From Deltaproteobacteria bacterium (GTDB taxonomy: Bacteria > Desulfobacterota > Desulfobulbia > Desulfobulbales > VMSU01): a stretch of DNA of 46,876 bases. The translations under genes and the position numbers were made by a program. This document shows, piece after piece, positions 7,631 to 17,313 of the stretch (positions within the stretch are counted from its first letter, which is position 1; the number at the start of each line of letters is the position of its first letter). The stretch covers positions 1-46,876 of the forward strand of contig JAJXUT010000008.1 of NCBI GenBank assembly GCA_021782655.1, read 5' to 3'. The notes beneath the pieces were generated by a model. That model was not told where the DNA came from and did not search any database. It saw only the letters and a program-made list of their open reading frames with translations.

Positions 7631-8710
7631 ATGCTCTATCACCTCCTCTACTCGCTGCACCCCTTATTCGGCGGCTTCAACGTCTTCCGCTACATCACCT
7701 TCCGCTGCGTGGGGGCGACGGTGACCGCCTTTCTGATCGTCATCCTGGCCGGGCCCCGGTTCATCGCCCTGCTCAAGGGCGCGCATATCGGCCAGGTCAT
7801 CCGCGAGGACGGGCCGGCGAGCCACTTCAGCAAGCAGGGGGTGCCGACCATGGGCGGGGCGCTGATCCTGGCCTCCATGGTGCTGACCACCCTGCTGTGG
7901 GTGGACCTGTCGGTGCGCCACGTCTGGATCGTGCTTCTGGTCACCTTGTGGTTCGGGCTGATCGGCGGTTACGACGACTATCGCAAGATCAAGAAGCAGA
8001 ACAGCAAGGGGCTGAGCGCCCGGGGCAAGATGCTGCTCCAGGTGCTGGGGGGGGTCTCGGCGGGTTGGGCGGTTTACCGGGACCCCGGCTTCAACAGCGA
8101 GCTGTTTATGCCCTTTTTTAAGCACGTCGTCCTGCCCCTGGGAGTGGGCTATATCTTCTTCGTCGCCCTGGTGCTGGTGGCCGCCTCCAACGCCGTCAAC
8201 CTCACCGACGGCTTGGACGGCCTGGTCTCCGGGCCGGTGGTGATTACCGGCTCCGTTTACCTGGTGTTTTCCTATCTGGCCGGGCACGCCACCCTGTCGG
8301 CCTACCTCCAGATCCCCTTCGTGCCGGGGGCCGGCGAGGTGGCGGTGCTCTGCGGGGCGATGGTGGGCGCCTGCCTGGGCTTCTTGTGGTTCAACGCCTT
8401 CCCCGCCGAGGTGTTCATGGGCGATACCGGGGCCCTGGCCCTGGGCGCGGCCCTGGGCTGCGTGGCGGTGATGATCAAGCAGGAGATCCTGCTGGCCCTG
8501 GTGGGCGGCATCTTCGTGATGGAGGCCCTGTCGGTGATCATCCAGGTGGGCTACTTCAAGATGAGCGGCGGCAAGCGCGTCTTTCTGATGGCCCCCTTCC
8601 ACCACCACTTCGAGAAGAAGGGCTGGACCGAGCCCAAGGTGGTGGTGCGCTTCTGGATCATCTCCATCATCCTGGGGCTGTCGGCCCTGGCCACCCTGAA
8701 ACTGCGCTGA
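7631..8710 (+). CDS. mraY: Phospho-N-acetylmuramoyl-pentapeptide-transferase
   Basis: NAVNLTDGLDGL, MGDTGALALGAALG, APFHHHFEKKGWTE motifs. Confidence 0.97.
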   Translation: MLYHLLYSLHPLFGGFNVFRYITFRCVGATVTAFLIVILAGPRFIALLKGAHIGQVIREDGPASHFSKQGVPTMGGALILASMVLTTLLWVDLSVRHVWIVLLVTLWFGLIGGYDDYRKIKKQNSKGLSARGKMLLQVLGGVSAGWAVYRDPGFNSELFMPFFKHVVLPLGVGYIFFVALVLVAASNAVNLTDGLDGLVSGPVVITGSVYLVFSYLAGHATLSAYLQIPFVPGAGEVAVLCGAMVGACLGFLWFNAFPAEVFMGDTGALALGAALGCVAVMIKQEILLALVGGIFVMEALSVIIQVGYFKMSGGKRVFLMAPFHHHFEKKGWTEPKVVVRFWIISIILGLSALATLKLR

Positions 8711-8722
8711 CGGGGAGAGGGA

Positions 8723-10120
8723 ATGCGGCAGGCAACGGGCAGGGAGCTTTCGGGAAAACGGGTGCTGGTGGCGGGATTGGGCAAGTCCGGACGCTCGGCC
8801 ATCCGTTTCTGCCAGGCCCAGGGCGCCGTGGCTTGCCTTTCCGATTCCGGCCCCGCCACCCCGGAGGCCAGCGCTTGGCTTGAGGAAATGGGGGTAAAAT
8901 ATGAGTTTGGCGGCCATCGCGACCGTTTCTGCCACGCCGTTGACCTGATCCTGTTAAGCCCAGGGGTGCCCCATGACCTGCCGGTGTGGGCGCGGGCGAA
9001 AGATAAGGCCATTCCGGTGATCGGCGAGTTGGCGCTCGCCCCCCGCTATCTGCGCACCCCGGTGATCGCGGTCACCGGCACCAACGGTAAGACCACGGTT
9101 GCCACCCTGATCGGCGACCTGCTCAAGGGGGCGGACAAGAAGGTGTTCGTGGGCGGCAACATCGGCACCCCGCTTACCGATTACCTGATGACCGGGCAGA
9201 CCGCCGAATGGCTGGTGCTCGAGGTCAGTAGCTTCCAGCTCGACGCGGCGGGGGATTTCCGGCCCGAGATCGGCCTGCTGCTGAATATCTCCCCCGACCA
9301 CCTGGATCGCTATCCCTCCTACGAGGACTACGCCCTGGCCAAGTTCAAGCTCTTCGCCCATCAGCGGATGAACGACGTGTCGATCGTCAACCGCGACGAC
9401 CAGGACGCCCGGCGGCTGTTTGCGGAGGCGAAGAGTATCCGGCCCGGCTGGGAGCCTAGGCGTTGCCTGTCGTTTGGCGCCTTAAGACAGCCAGGCGAGG
9501 ACGGGGCCGAGATCAGGGAGGAGACGGTGCGCTTGACCGGGGGCTGGCTGAGCGGGCCGGACGAGATCTACGATCTGCGCGGCACCCGGCTGGCCAGTTC
9601 GCCCAACCGGGAGAACGCCGCCGCTGCCCTGCTGGCGGCCCGGGCGACGGGTTGCCAGCCGGAGGGGCTCCGCTTGGGGCTGGCGGGCTTTAGGCCCCTG
9701 GCGCACCGAATGACGGAGGTGGCCGAGGTCGGCGGGGTGCGGTATATTGACGACTCCAAGGCCACCAACATCGGTGCGGTGGTGGCGGCCCTGGCGGCCC
9801 TGCCGGGGCCGGTGGTGCTGATCGCCGGGGGCCGGGATAAGGGCGGGGAGTACCGGCTGCTTGCCGATCAGGTGCGGGCCAAGGTCAAGGCCATGTTGTT
9901 AATTGGCGAGGCCCGGGAACGGATGGCTCTGGCCTTTCAGGGCCTGACCCAGGTGGAGCTGCTCGACTCCCTGCCCCAGGCGGTCGCCAAGGCCCACGAG
10001 TTGGCCAATCCAGGCGAGGTGGTCTTGCTGTCCCCGGCCTGTTCGAGCTTTGACATGTTCTCCGGCTACGCCGAGCGGGGGGAGGTCTTCGCCCGCCTGG
10101 TCATGGGGCTTAAGGCCTGA
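8723..10120 (+). CDS. murD: UDP-N-acetylmuramoylalanine--D-glutamate ligase
   Basis: VTGTNGKTTVATLIGDLL, ISPDHLDRYPSYEDYALAK, YIDDSKATNIGAVVAAL motifs. Confidence 0.96.
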   Translation: MRQATGRELSGKRVLVAGLGKSGRSAIRFCQAQGAVACLSDSGPATPEASAWLEEMGVKYEFGGHRDRFCHAVDLILLSPGVPHDLPVWARAKDKAIPVIGELALAPRYLRTPVIAVTGTNGKTTVATLIGDLLKGADKKVFVGGNIGTPLTDYLMTGQTAEWLVLEVSSFQLDAAGDFRPEIGLLLNISPDHLDRYPSYEDYALAKFKLFAHQRMNDVSIVNRDDQDARRLFAEAKSIRPGWEPRRCLSFGALRQPGEDGAEIREETVRLTGGWLSGPDEIYDLRGTRLASSPNRENAAAALLAARATGCQPEGLRLGLAGFRPLAHRMTEVAEVGGVRYIDDSKATNIGAVVAALAALPGPVVLIAGGRDKGGEYRLLADQVRAKVKAMLLIGEARERMALAFQGLTQVELLDSLPQAVAKAHELANPGEVVLLSPACSSFDMFSGYAERGEVFARLVMGLKA

Positions 10121-10124
10121 GGCG

Positions 10125-11246
10125 ATGGTCGAGTCCGGGGCCGGGTTCACCCTGGTGGTCACCGGCGGCGGCACCGGCGGCCATATCTTCCCCGGCATCG
10201 CCGTGGCCCAGGCGATGATGGCCCGGCGGCCCGGCGGCCGGGTGGTGTTCATCGGCACCGAGCGGGCGGTGGATCAGAACGCCATGCGCCATTACCGCTT
10301 CGAAAGCCGGGCGGTGCCTTGCGGGTCGCTGAAGGGCCGGGGGTGGCTGGCCCGGATCAAGACCCTGGTCCAGTTGCCCGCAAGCCTTATGGCCGCCCGG
10401 CGGGTGCTGGCCGAGATCAGGCCCCAGGTGGTGCTGGGGGTGGGCGGTTACGTAACTGGGCCGGTGGTGCTGGCGGCCAAGACGCTTAAGATCGCCACCT
10501 GCATCCACGAGCAGAATTCGGTGCCCGGCCTGACCAACCGCCGGCTGGGGGGCCTGGTGGAGCGGGTGTTTTTGTCGATTCCGGGTAGCGAGGCGTATTT
10601 CCCCAAGGAGCGCTGCCTGCTGAGCGGCAACCCTCTGCGCCGGGAGATCCTGGAGCTAGCCGGGCAGCCGACGGAGGAGGGGCGGGCCATTCTGATCCTG
10701 GGCGGCAGCCAGGGGGCGCACCGGTTGAACACCCTGCTGCCCGCAGCCATCGCCGGGCTGGGCAGGCTGGCCTCGGACTGGCGGGTGATCCACCAGACCG
10801 GGGCCGCCGACGAGGCGCTGGTGCGGGAGGCTTACCAGAACGCCGGGATTCGGGCCGAGGTGGCGGCCTTCTTCACCGACATGGCGGCGGTTTACCGGCG
10901 GGCGGGGCTGGTGGTCTCCCGGGCCGGGGCCACCAGCCTGGCCGAGCTGACCGCCCTGGGCAAGCCCGCCATTTTGGTGCCCTTCCCGTTCGCCGCCGAC
11001 GACCACCAGCGTTACAACGCCCTGGCCTTGGTCAAGGCGGGGGCGGCCCTGATGCTTGACGAGGCCGGGCTTGGGGCCGAGGTTTTGACCCGCGAGATTG
11101 CCGCCCTCCTGGGGGACGATAGCCGGCGGCGGGAGATGGGCCGGGCGGCCAGGGGCCTGGCCAGGCCGGCGGCGGCGGAGACCATTGTTGACGAGTGCCT
11201 GGCCCTGGCGGAAAGGAGAGGAGCGAGCCATGTACAAGAAAAATAA
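10125..11246 (+). CDS. murG: UDP-GlcNAc:lipid I N-acetylglucosaminyltransferase
   Basis: [42 protein letters not shown] at 10125 is 4 nt after the murD stop. Confidence 0.96.
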   Translation: MVESGAGFTLVVTGGGTGGHIFPGIAVAQAMMARRPGGRVVFIGTERAVDQNAMRHYRFESRAVPCGSLKGRGWLARIKTLVQLPASLMAARRVLAEIRPQVVLGVGGYVTGPVVLAAKTLKIATCIHEQNSVPGLTNRRLGGLVERVFLSIPGSEAYFPKERCLLSGNPLRREILELAGQPTEEGRAILILGGSQGAHRLNTLLPAAIAGLGRLASDWRVIHQTGAADEALVREAYQNAGIRAEVAAFFTDMAAVYRRAGLVVSRAGATSLAELTALGKPAILVPFPFAADDHQRYNALALVKAGAALMLDEAGLGAEVLTREIAALLGDDSRRREMGRAARGLARPAAAETIVDECLALAERRGASHVQEK

Positions 11247-12624
11247 GCACATCCACTTCGTGGGCATCGGCGGCATCGGCATGAGCGGCATCGCCGAGCT
11301 ACTCTTGAACCTGGGCTACACGGTTAGCGGCTCCGACCTCAGGGAGAGCCCCATCACTAAACGGCTGGCCGGGCTGGGCGGCCAGGTGCATATCGGCCAC
11401 CGGGCCGAGTGGATCAAGGGTGCCGACGTGGTGGTGATCTCGACCGCGGTCAAGGGTGACAACCCCGAGGTGCTGGCCGCCATTCAGTCCCAGATCCCCA
11501 TCGTCCGCCGGGCCGAGATGCTGGCCGAGCTGATGCGGCTCAAGCGTTTCGGGATCGCGGTGGCCGGCAGCCACGGCAAGACCACCACCACCTCGATGGT
11601 GGGCTGGGTCCTGGCCCAGGCCGGGCTCGACCCCACCGTGGTCATCGGCGGCCAGGTCAACAGCCTGGGCGGCAGCAATGCCAAGCTCGGCCAAGGCGAA
11701 TTCCTGGTGGCCGAGGCCGACGAGAGCGACGGCTCCTTCCTGCACCTGTCGCCGGTGGTGGAGGTGGTGACCAACATCGACCTGGAGCACCTCGACTACT
11801 ACCGGGACATCGAGCAGATCAAGGGGGTGTTTCTGGAGTTCATCCACAAGATCCCCTTCTACGGGGCGGCGGTAATCTGCCTGGACGACCCGGAGGTGGC
11901 CGACCTGGTACCCCTGATTAAGAAGCGGATCATCACTTACGGGATGAGCGCCCAGGCCCAGATCCGGGCCCGGGAGATCAGCGGCGACGGGCTGGTCACC
12001 CGCTTCGAGGTTTGCCGGGGGGACGAGACCTTGGGCCGCATCGTCCTGCCGCTGGCCGGGATCCATAACGTCTACAACACCCTGGCGGCGGTGGGGGTGG
12101 GCCTGGAGCTGGACATCCCCTTCCCGGTAATTGCCCAGGCCATGTCCACCTTCACCGGGGTGCAGCGCCGTTTGCAGGTCAAGGGCGAGATCAACGGCAT
12201 CACGGTGGTGGACGACTACGGCCATCATCCCACCGAGATCCGGGCCACGCTCTCCGCCATGCGCGCCGCCTGGCCCAAGCGGCGGCTGGTGGTCTTCTTC
12301 CAGCCCCACCGCTACAGCCGCACCCACGGCCTGCTGCGCGAGTTCAGCACCGCCTTCTACGAGGCGGACGTGCTCTACGTGGCCGAGATCTACCCCGCCG
12401 GGGAGAAGCCCATCGAGGGGGTGAACGCCGCGGCCTTGATCGAGTCGATCCAGGCCTACGGCCACAAGCAGGTCTATCCGGCCCGCGATCTGGAGCACAT
12501 CGCCGCCCTGGCCATCCCGGCCCTGGAGCCGGGCGACGTGGCCCTGACCCTGGGGGCGGGCAACATCTGGCGGGCCGGGGAGCAGATACTAAAGGGCCTG
12601 CGCGAGCTGGAGGCCACGGCCTGA
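11230..12624 (+). CDS. murC: UDP-N-acetylmuramate--L-alanine ligase
   Basis: [33 protein letters not shown] 11230 overlaps the murG end. Confidence 0.96.
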   Translation: MYKKNKHIHFVGIGGIGMSGIAELLLNLGYTVSGSDLRESPITKRLAGLGGQVHIGHRAEWIKGADVVVISTAVKGDNPEVLAAIQSQIPIVRRAEMLAELMRLKRFGIAVAGSHGKTTTTSMVGWVLAQAGLDPTVVIGGQVNSLGGSNAKLGQGEFLVAEADESDGSFLHLSPVVEVVTNIDLEHLDYYRDIEQIKGVFLEFIHKIPFYGAAVICLDDPEVADLVPLIKKRIITYGMSAQAQIRAREISGDGLVTRFEVCRGDETLGRIVLPLAGIHNVYNTLAAVGVGLELDIPFPVIAQAMSTFTGVQRRLQVKGEINGITVVDDYGHHPTEIRATLSAMRAAWPKRRLVVFFQPHRYSRTHGLLREFSTAFYEADVLYVAEIYPAGEKPIEGVNAAALIESIQAYGHKQVYPARDLEHIAALAIPALEPGDVALTLGAGNIWRAGEQILKGLRELEATA

Positions 12625-12625
12625 G

Positions 12626-13561
12626 GTGCCCTCGCTTAGGGAGCGGATTCGCGGCTGCTGGCCAGGGGAGATACACTGGGATTGTCCGTTGGTCCGCTAT
12701 TCCACACTGCGGGTGGGCGGCTCGGCCGACGCCCTGATCGAACCCGCCGGGCGGGAGGAGCTGGCGGGGCTGGTGCGCCGCCTAAGCGAGAATCTGATCC
12801 CTTGGCTGGTGATTGGCCGGGGCAGCAATATCCTGGCCTCGGATCGGGGGGTGGCGGGGGTGGTCATCGTCCTGGGCCGGCGCTTTTCGGCCCTCGATTG
12901 GGCCGGGACGGCTGAGGCCCCCGGTTGCCTGGTCGAGGCCGGGTGCAGCCTGCCCCGGCTGCTTGCCTGGTGCGCCGGACATGGGATAAGCGGCCTGGAG
13001 TTCCTGGCCGGCATCCCCGGCACGGTGGGGGGGGCGATAATGATGAACGCCGGGGCCTTTGGGGGCGAGATCTCCCAGGTGCTGCGCCTGGCCGAGCTGC
13101 TGGACGGAGCAGGGAGGATCGAGGCCCGGCGCTTGAGTGCCGAGGATTTCTGCTACCGGGGCTGGCGGGAGCCGCACCACAAGGTGGTGGTCGCGGGGCT
13201 GTTTGCAGGGCGAGCCGGCGAACCGCAGGAGATCGTCCGCCGATGCCAGGATTACGTCCGGCAGCGGCGGGCCAAGCAGCCCAGGGCGGTGGCCAGCGCC
13301 GGCTCCTTCTTCCGTAACCCGCCCGGCGAGGCGGCGGGCCGGCTGATCGAGCAGACGGGGCTCAAGGGCCTGACGGTGGGCGGGGCCCAGGTGTCGCCGG
13401 CGCACGCCAACTTCCTGGTCAACCGGGGCCAGGCCACCGCTTACGACTTCTGGCGGCTGATGCGCCTGGTGCAAAGCCGAGTCGAGGATCGCTTCGGCGT
13501 CCGTCTGGAGCCGGAGGTAAGGTTCGTCGGGCGCTGGGACGAGCTGGAAATTAGCCGGTAA
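12626..13561 (+). CDS. murB: UDP-N-acetylenolpyruvoylglucosamine reductase
   Basis: RYSTLRVGGSADALIEP, GRGSNILASDRGV, AGSFFRNPPGEAAGRLIEQTGLKG. Confidence 0.95.
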   Translation: MPSLRERIRGCWPGEIHWDCPLVRYSTLRVGGSADALIEPAGREELAGLVRRLSENLIPWLVIGRGSNILASDRGVAGVVIVLGRRFSALDWAGTAEAPGCLVEAGCSLPRLLAWCAGHGISGLEFLAGIPGTVGGAIMMNAGAFGGEISQVLRLAELLDGAGRIEARRLSAEDFCYRGWREPHHKVVVAGLFAGRAGEPQEIVRRCQDYVRQRRAKQPRAVASAGSFFRNPPGEAAGRLIEQTGLKGLTVGGAQVSPAHANFLVNRGQATAYDFWRLMRLVQSRVEDRFGVRLEPEVRFVGRWDELEISR

Positions 13562-13588
13562 TGCTGGGATAATCAGGGGAGATCGAGC

Positions 13589-14446
13589 ATGGCCAGGGGC
13601 ATAAAACAGGAATGGCGCGGCAACCCGTTGCATCGCAACAGCCTAAGCGAGCCTGAGGTCAAAAAGGGCTTGCTCCTCCTCCTGGTGTTAAGCGGGCTCA
13701 TGGCGGGCGGGTTTATCGGTGGCCTGGTGTTTTGCTATCACGGGCTGTGCCAGTCGGACTTCTTCCACGTCACCGCCATCGACATCACCGGCAACCAGGA
13801 GGTGTCCAAGGACGCCATCCTCAGGATGGCCCAGGTCAAGGCCCACGCCAACCTGCTGGCTCTAGACCTGGGCGCTATCCGTTCGCGGATCGAGGGCTGC
13901 GGCTGGATCGAGAGCGTTAACTTGCGCAGGGACTGGCCCAGCCATCTGCGCATCGAGGTGCGGGAGCGGCGACCGGTGGCCCTGATCGATACCGACCAGG
14001 GCCTGTACTACCTGGATGGCAAGGGTAAGCCCTTTGCCCCCCTGACCGGGCAGGCGGAGCTCGATTTTCCGGTGATCACCGGCCTGAAGGCGTCGGCCAG
14101 TGCCAAGGGTCAGCCCCCCAGCGTGTCGGACCCTGACACCCTGACGGCGGCCCTGCGCTTCCTCCGCTTCGCGGCCCGGGGCAGCTCCTCGCTGCCGGCC
14201 CAGAACATCTCGGAGCTGCACTTTTCAGGCCCGGGGGGGGCCACCATGTTTTTGGCCGACCGGCCTTTTCCCATCTTGCTGGGCCATGATCTGGGGGAAA
14301 AGTCGTATTATCGTCTAGCCAAGGTGCTGTACTGGTTGTATAAGAAAAAGGAATTTCAGACCGTGGCCTATATCCGTATGGATTATCTGGAAAACAAGGT
14401 GCTGGTCGGCCAGGAGAATTCTGCTCCGGGCAAAAAAAACGGTTGA
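13589..14446 (+). CDS. ftsQ: Cell division protein FtsQ (POTRA-containing)
   Basis: N-terminal TM, POTRA-like FFHVTAIDITGNQEVSKDAILRMAQV, position between murB and ftsA. Confidence 0.88.
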   Translation: MARGIKQEWRGNPLHRNSLSEPEVKKGLLLLLVLSGLMAGGFIGGLVFCYHGLCQSDFFHVTAIDITGNQEVSKDAILRMAQVKAHANLLALDLGAIRSRIEGCGWIESVNLRRDWPSHLRIEVRERRPVALIDTDQGLYYLDGKGKPFAPLTGQAELDFPVITGLKASASAKGQPPSVSDPDTLTAALRFLRFAARGSSSLPAQNISELHFSGPGGATMFLADRPFPILLGHDLGEKSYYRLAKVLYWLYKKKEFQTVAYIRMDYLENKVLVGQENSAPGKKNG

Positions 14447-14459
14447 GCGGGCGGCAAAG

Positions 14460-15716
14460 GTGACAGGCATGGGGCGGGAAGACTCGGAACTGATAGTCGG
14501 GCTCGACATCGGCACCACCAAGATCTGCGTGGTGGTGGCCGACGTTACCGACGGCAAGGTTAATATCATCGGCATGGGCGTTCACCCCTCCATCGGGCTG
14601 CGCAAGGGGGTGGTGGTCAACATCGAGAACACGGTGAACTCCATCGCCGAGGCCGTCCACGAGGCGGAGCAGATGGCGGGCTGCACCATCTCCACCGTCT
14701 ATGTGGGCATCGCCGGCAGCCACATCAACGGCTTCAACAGCCATGGCCTGATCGCCATCAAGCAGGAGGAGATCCTGCGGGACGACATCGCCCGGGTGGT
14801 GGAGGCGGCGAGCGCGGTGCCCATCTCGCCCGACCAGAAGGTGATCCACGTCCTGCCCCAGGACTTCACGGTGGACGACCACGCCGGCATCCAGGACCCC
14901 CAGGGCATGACCGGGGTCAGGCTGGAGGCCAACGTCCACATCGTCACCGGTTCTGCCACCTCCATCCACAACATCGTCAAGTGCTGCAATCTGGCCCACC
15001 TAGAGGTGGCGGGCATCGTGCTTGAGCAACTGGCCTCCGCCGAGGCGGTGCTCACCCCCGAGGAGCGGGAGCTGGGGGTGGCCCTCTTGGACATCGGCGG
15101 CGGCACCTCCGACCTGGCCATCTTTTCCGACGGGGCGATCAAGCACACCTACGTGTTGGGCCTGGGCGGCAACAACCTGACCAACGACCTGTCCATCGGC
15201 CTGCGCACCCCGATGAAGGACGCCGAGCGCCTAAAGGAGATGCACGGCAGCGCCTTGGCGGCCATGATCGACAAGGATCAAACCATCGAGGTGCCCAGCG
15301 TCGGGGGCCGCAGCCCGCGTAAGCTGTCCCGCAAAGTGATGGGTGAGATCCTGGAGCCCCGGACGGAGGAGATGCTCTCCTTGATCAATCGGGAGATGTG
15401 CGAGGTCAAGGTGGGCGACACCCGGGTCAAGGACCTGGTCAACGTCGGGGTGGTGCTGACCGGCGGCACCGCCCTCTTGGCTAACATTCAGGAGCTGGCG
15501 GAGCAGATCTTCGATTTGCCGGTACGGGTGGGGATGCCGCACGGGGTGGGGGGGGTAAACGACATCATCAACACCCCCCAATGCGCCACCGCCGTGGGCC
15601 TCCTTCTGTACGGCCTGCGCAACCGCGCCGACGCCCTGGCCAGCGCTAACCGGCACAAGGGGGCCCTGGGGCGGATTGCCAGCCAGGTCAAGGGGCTGAT
15701 CGGCAGGATGCTGTAA
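14460..15716 (+). CDS. ftsA: Cell division protein FtsA
   Basis: ELIVGLDIGTTKICVVVADV, LDIGGGTSDLAIFSDGAIKHT; upstream of ftsZ. Confidence 0.95.
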   Translation: MTGMGREDSELIVGLDIGTTKICVVVADVTDGKVNIIGMGVHPSIGLRKGVVVNIENTVNSIAEAVHEAEQMAGCTISTVYVGIAGSHINGFNSHGLIAIKQEEILRDDIARVVEAASAVPISPDQKVIHVLPQDFTVDDHAGIQDPQGMTGVRLEANVHIVTGSATSIHNIVKCCNLAHLEVAGIVLEQLASAEAVLTPEERELGVALLDIGGGTSDLAIFSDGAIKHTYVLGLGGNNLTNDLSIGLRTPMKDAERLKEMHGSALAAMIDKDQTIEVPSVGGRSPRKLSRKVMGEILEPRTEEMLSLINREMCEVKVGDTRVKDLVNVGVVLTGGTALLANIQELAEQIFDLPVRVGMPHGVGGVNDIINTPQCATAVGLLLYGLRNRADALASANRHKGALGRIASQVKGLIGRML

Positions 15717-15857
15717 CTGAGTGGTAGGGGCGGCCAGCCGGGGATTTTGGTCGCAACTAGCTTAAATTAAAAACTATCTTCGGCCAGGTAAGGTGCATTT
15801 TACCGTTGCAAAAAATCACGAATTCGGGTTGAACCGGAAAGAAACAGGGAGGGCGAC

Positions 15858-17099
15858 ATGACGGGTGGCAACACGACCTTTGCAATGGCGGCGCAACTGG
15901 ATACCAGGGCCAAGATCACGGTCATCGGGGTGGGCGGCGGTGGCGGCAACGCGGTCAATACCATGGTGGACAGCGGCCTGGCGGGGGTGAACTTCATCGC
16001 CGCCAACACCGACCTCCAGGCCCTGGAGTCCTCCAAGGCCGAGGTCTTAATCCAGCTGGGCCCCAAGAAGACCAAGGGCCTGGGCGCCGGGGCCAACCCC
16101 GAGCTGGGCCGCGAGTCGGCGGAGGAGAGCATCCAGGAGATCCGCGACGCCCTGGCGGGCTCGGACATGGTCTTTGTCACCGCCGGCATGGGCGGCGGCA
16201 CCGGCACCGGCGCCGCCCCGGTGGTGGCCAGGATCAGCCGCGAACTGGGGGCGCTTACCGTGGGGGTGGTCACCAAGCCCTTCATCTTCGAGGGCCGGGC
16301 CCGGATGAGGAACGCCGAGACCGGCTGGGGCAAGCTCAAGGAGCATGTGGACACCATCATCACCATTCCCAACGACCGGCTGACCGCCATGAGCCACAAG
16401 GGCACCACCTTCATCGAGGGGATGAAGATGGCCGACGAGGTGCTGGTGCAGGCGGTGAAGGGCATCTCCGATCTGATCAACATGCGGGGCTACATCAACC
16501 CCGACTTCGCCGACGTCCGGGCGATCATGAACGAGATGGGCACGGCCCTGATGGGCGCCGGCCAGTGCCTGGGCGAGAACCGGGCGGTGGAGGCGGTCAA
16601 CCAGGCCATTGCCAGCCCGCTGCTTCAGGACATCAGCATCAGCGGCGCCAAGGGGGTGTTGGTCAACATCTCGGCCAGCGAGGCCTCCCTGACCATGGCC
16701 GAGGTCAACGAGGCCACCACCCGCATCTACCAGGAGGTTCACGACGAGGCGAACATCATCCTGGGGGTGATCTTCGACGAGACCCTGGCCGAATCCATGC
16801 GGATCACGGTCATCGCCACCGGCATCAAGGAGGAGGAGCAGTTGGAGACCCTGCCCGGCAACGTCACCTCCCTGCTGCGCAAGAAGGAGTCGGAGCAAGA
16901 GGTGGCGGCGGCCAAGCCCGCCCCCCTCCCCCCGGCCCCGGCCCGGAGACCGGAGCCGGGCGAGCGGGGCGGCGACTTCGCCACCACCCAGACCACCTCC
17001 CTGCGCGCCCGCCGGCCCCTGTTCGCCCAGACCAGAACCCCCATCCCCACCGAGGACGAACTGGAGGTGCCCACCTATCTGCGCCGCAACGAAAACTGA
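15858..17099 (+). CDS. ftsZ: Cell division protein FtsZ
   Basis: Tubulin signature [28 protein letters not shown]-terminal tail [11 protein letters not shown]. Confidence 0.98.
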   Translation: MTGGNTTFAMAAQLDTRAKITVIGVGGGGGNAVNTMVDSGLAGVNFIAANTDLQALESSKAEVLIQLGPKKTKGLGAGANPELGRESAEESIQEIRDALAGSDMVFVTAGMGGGTGTGAAPVVARISRELGALTVGVVTKPFIFEGRARMRNAETGWGKLKEHVDTIITIPNDRLTAMSHKGTTFIEGMKMADEVLVQAVKGISDLINMRGYINPDFADVRAIMNEMGTALMGAGQCLGENRAVEAVNQAIASPLLQDISISGAKGVLVNISASEASLTMAEVNEATTRIYQEVHDEANIILGVIFDETLAESMRITVIATGIKEEEQLETLPGNVTSLLRKKESEQEVAAAKPAPLPPAPARRPEPGERGGDFATTQTTSLRARRPLFAQTRTPIPTEDELEVPTYLRRNEN

Positions 17100-17251
17100 T
17101 GGCGTCGCCAAAAGTCCGATCTACGGCGACGCGGGGCGGTCTGGCGAGTTCGGCAGGCCATAGGTGTGGCCTCACTCGCCAAGCGCACCCCGCACCTTGC
17201 TTGTCGGCCCTTGTGCTTAGCCATCGGCTGATTTTTGGCGAGACCATCAAA
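17097..17251. repeat. Palindromic intergenic repeat element, copy 2
   Basis: TGATGGCGTCGCCAAAAGTCCGAT ... TTTTTGGCGAGACCATCAAA terminal inverted repeat; internal stem GGCGAGT...ACTCGCC; homologous to 4381-4509. Confidence 0.85.
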
Positions 17252-17313
17252 ACTGCGGGCCAAGGCCAGCCGCTGGCAGGTTGCGAGGTGCTGCCAACTC
17301 TCCGCCGCGCCCG

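Noticed and set aside
7664-8935. Long antisense ORF (423 aa, minus) opposite mraY and the start of murD; similar long minus-strand ORFs at 11299-12498, 35067-36533, 29406-31094 and 43458-44738
   Set aside because: Shadow ORFs expected in GC-rich coding DNA; low-complexity His/Gln/Gly/Arg-rich translations with no recognisable domains, opposite well-identified genes.
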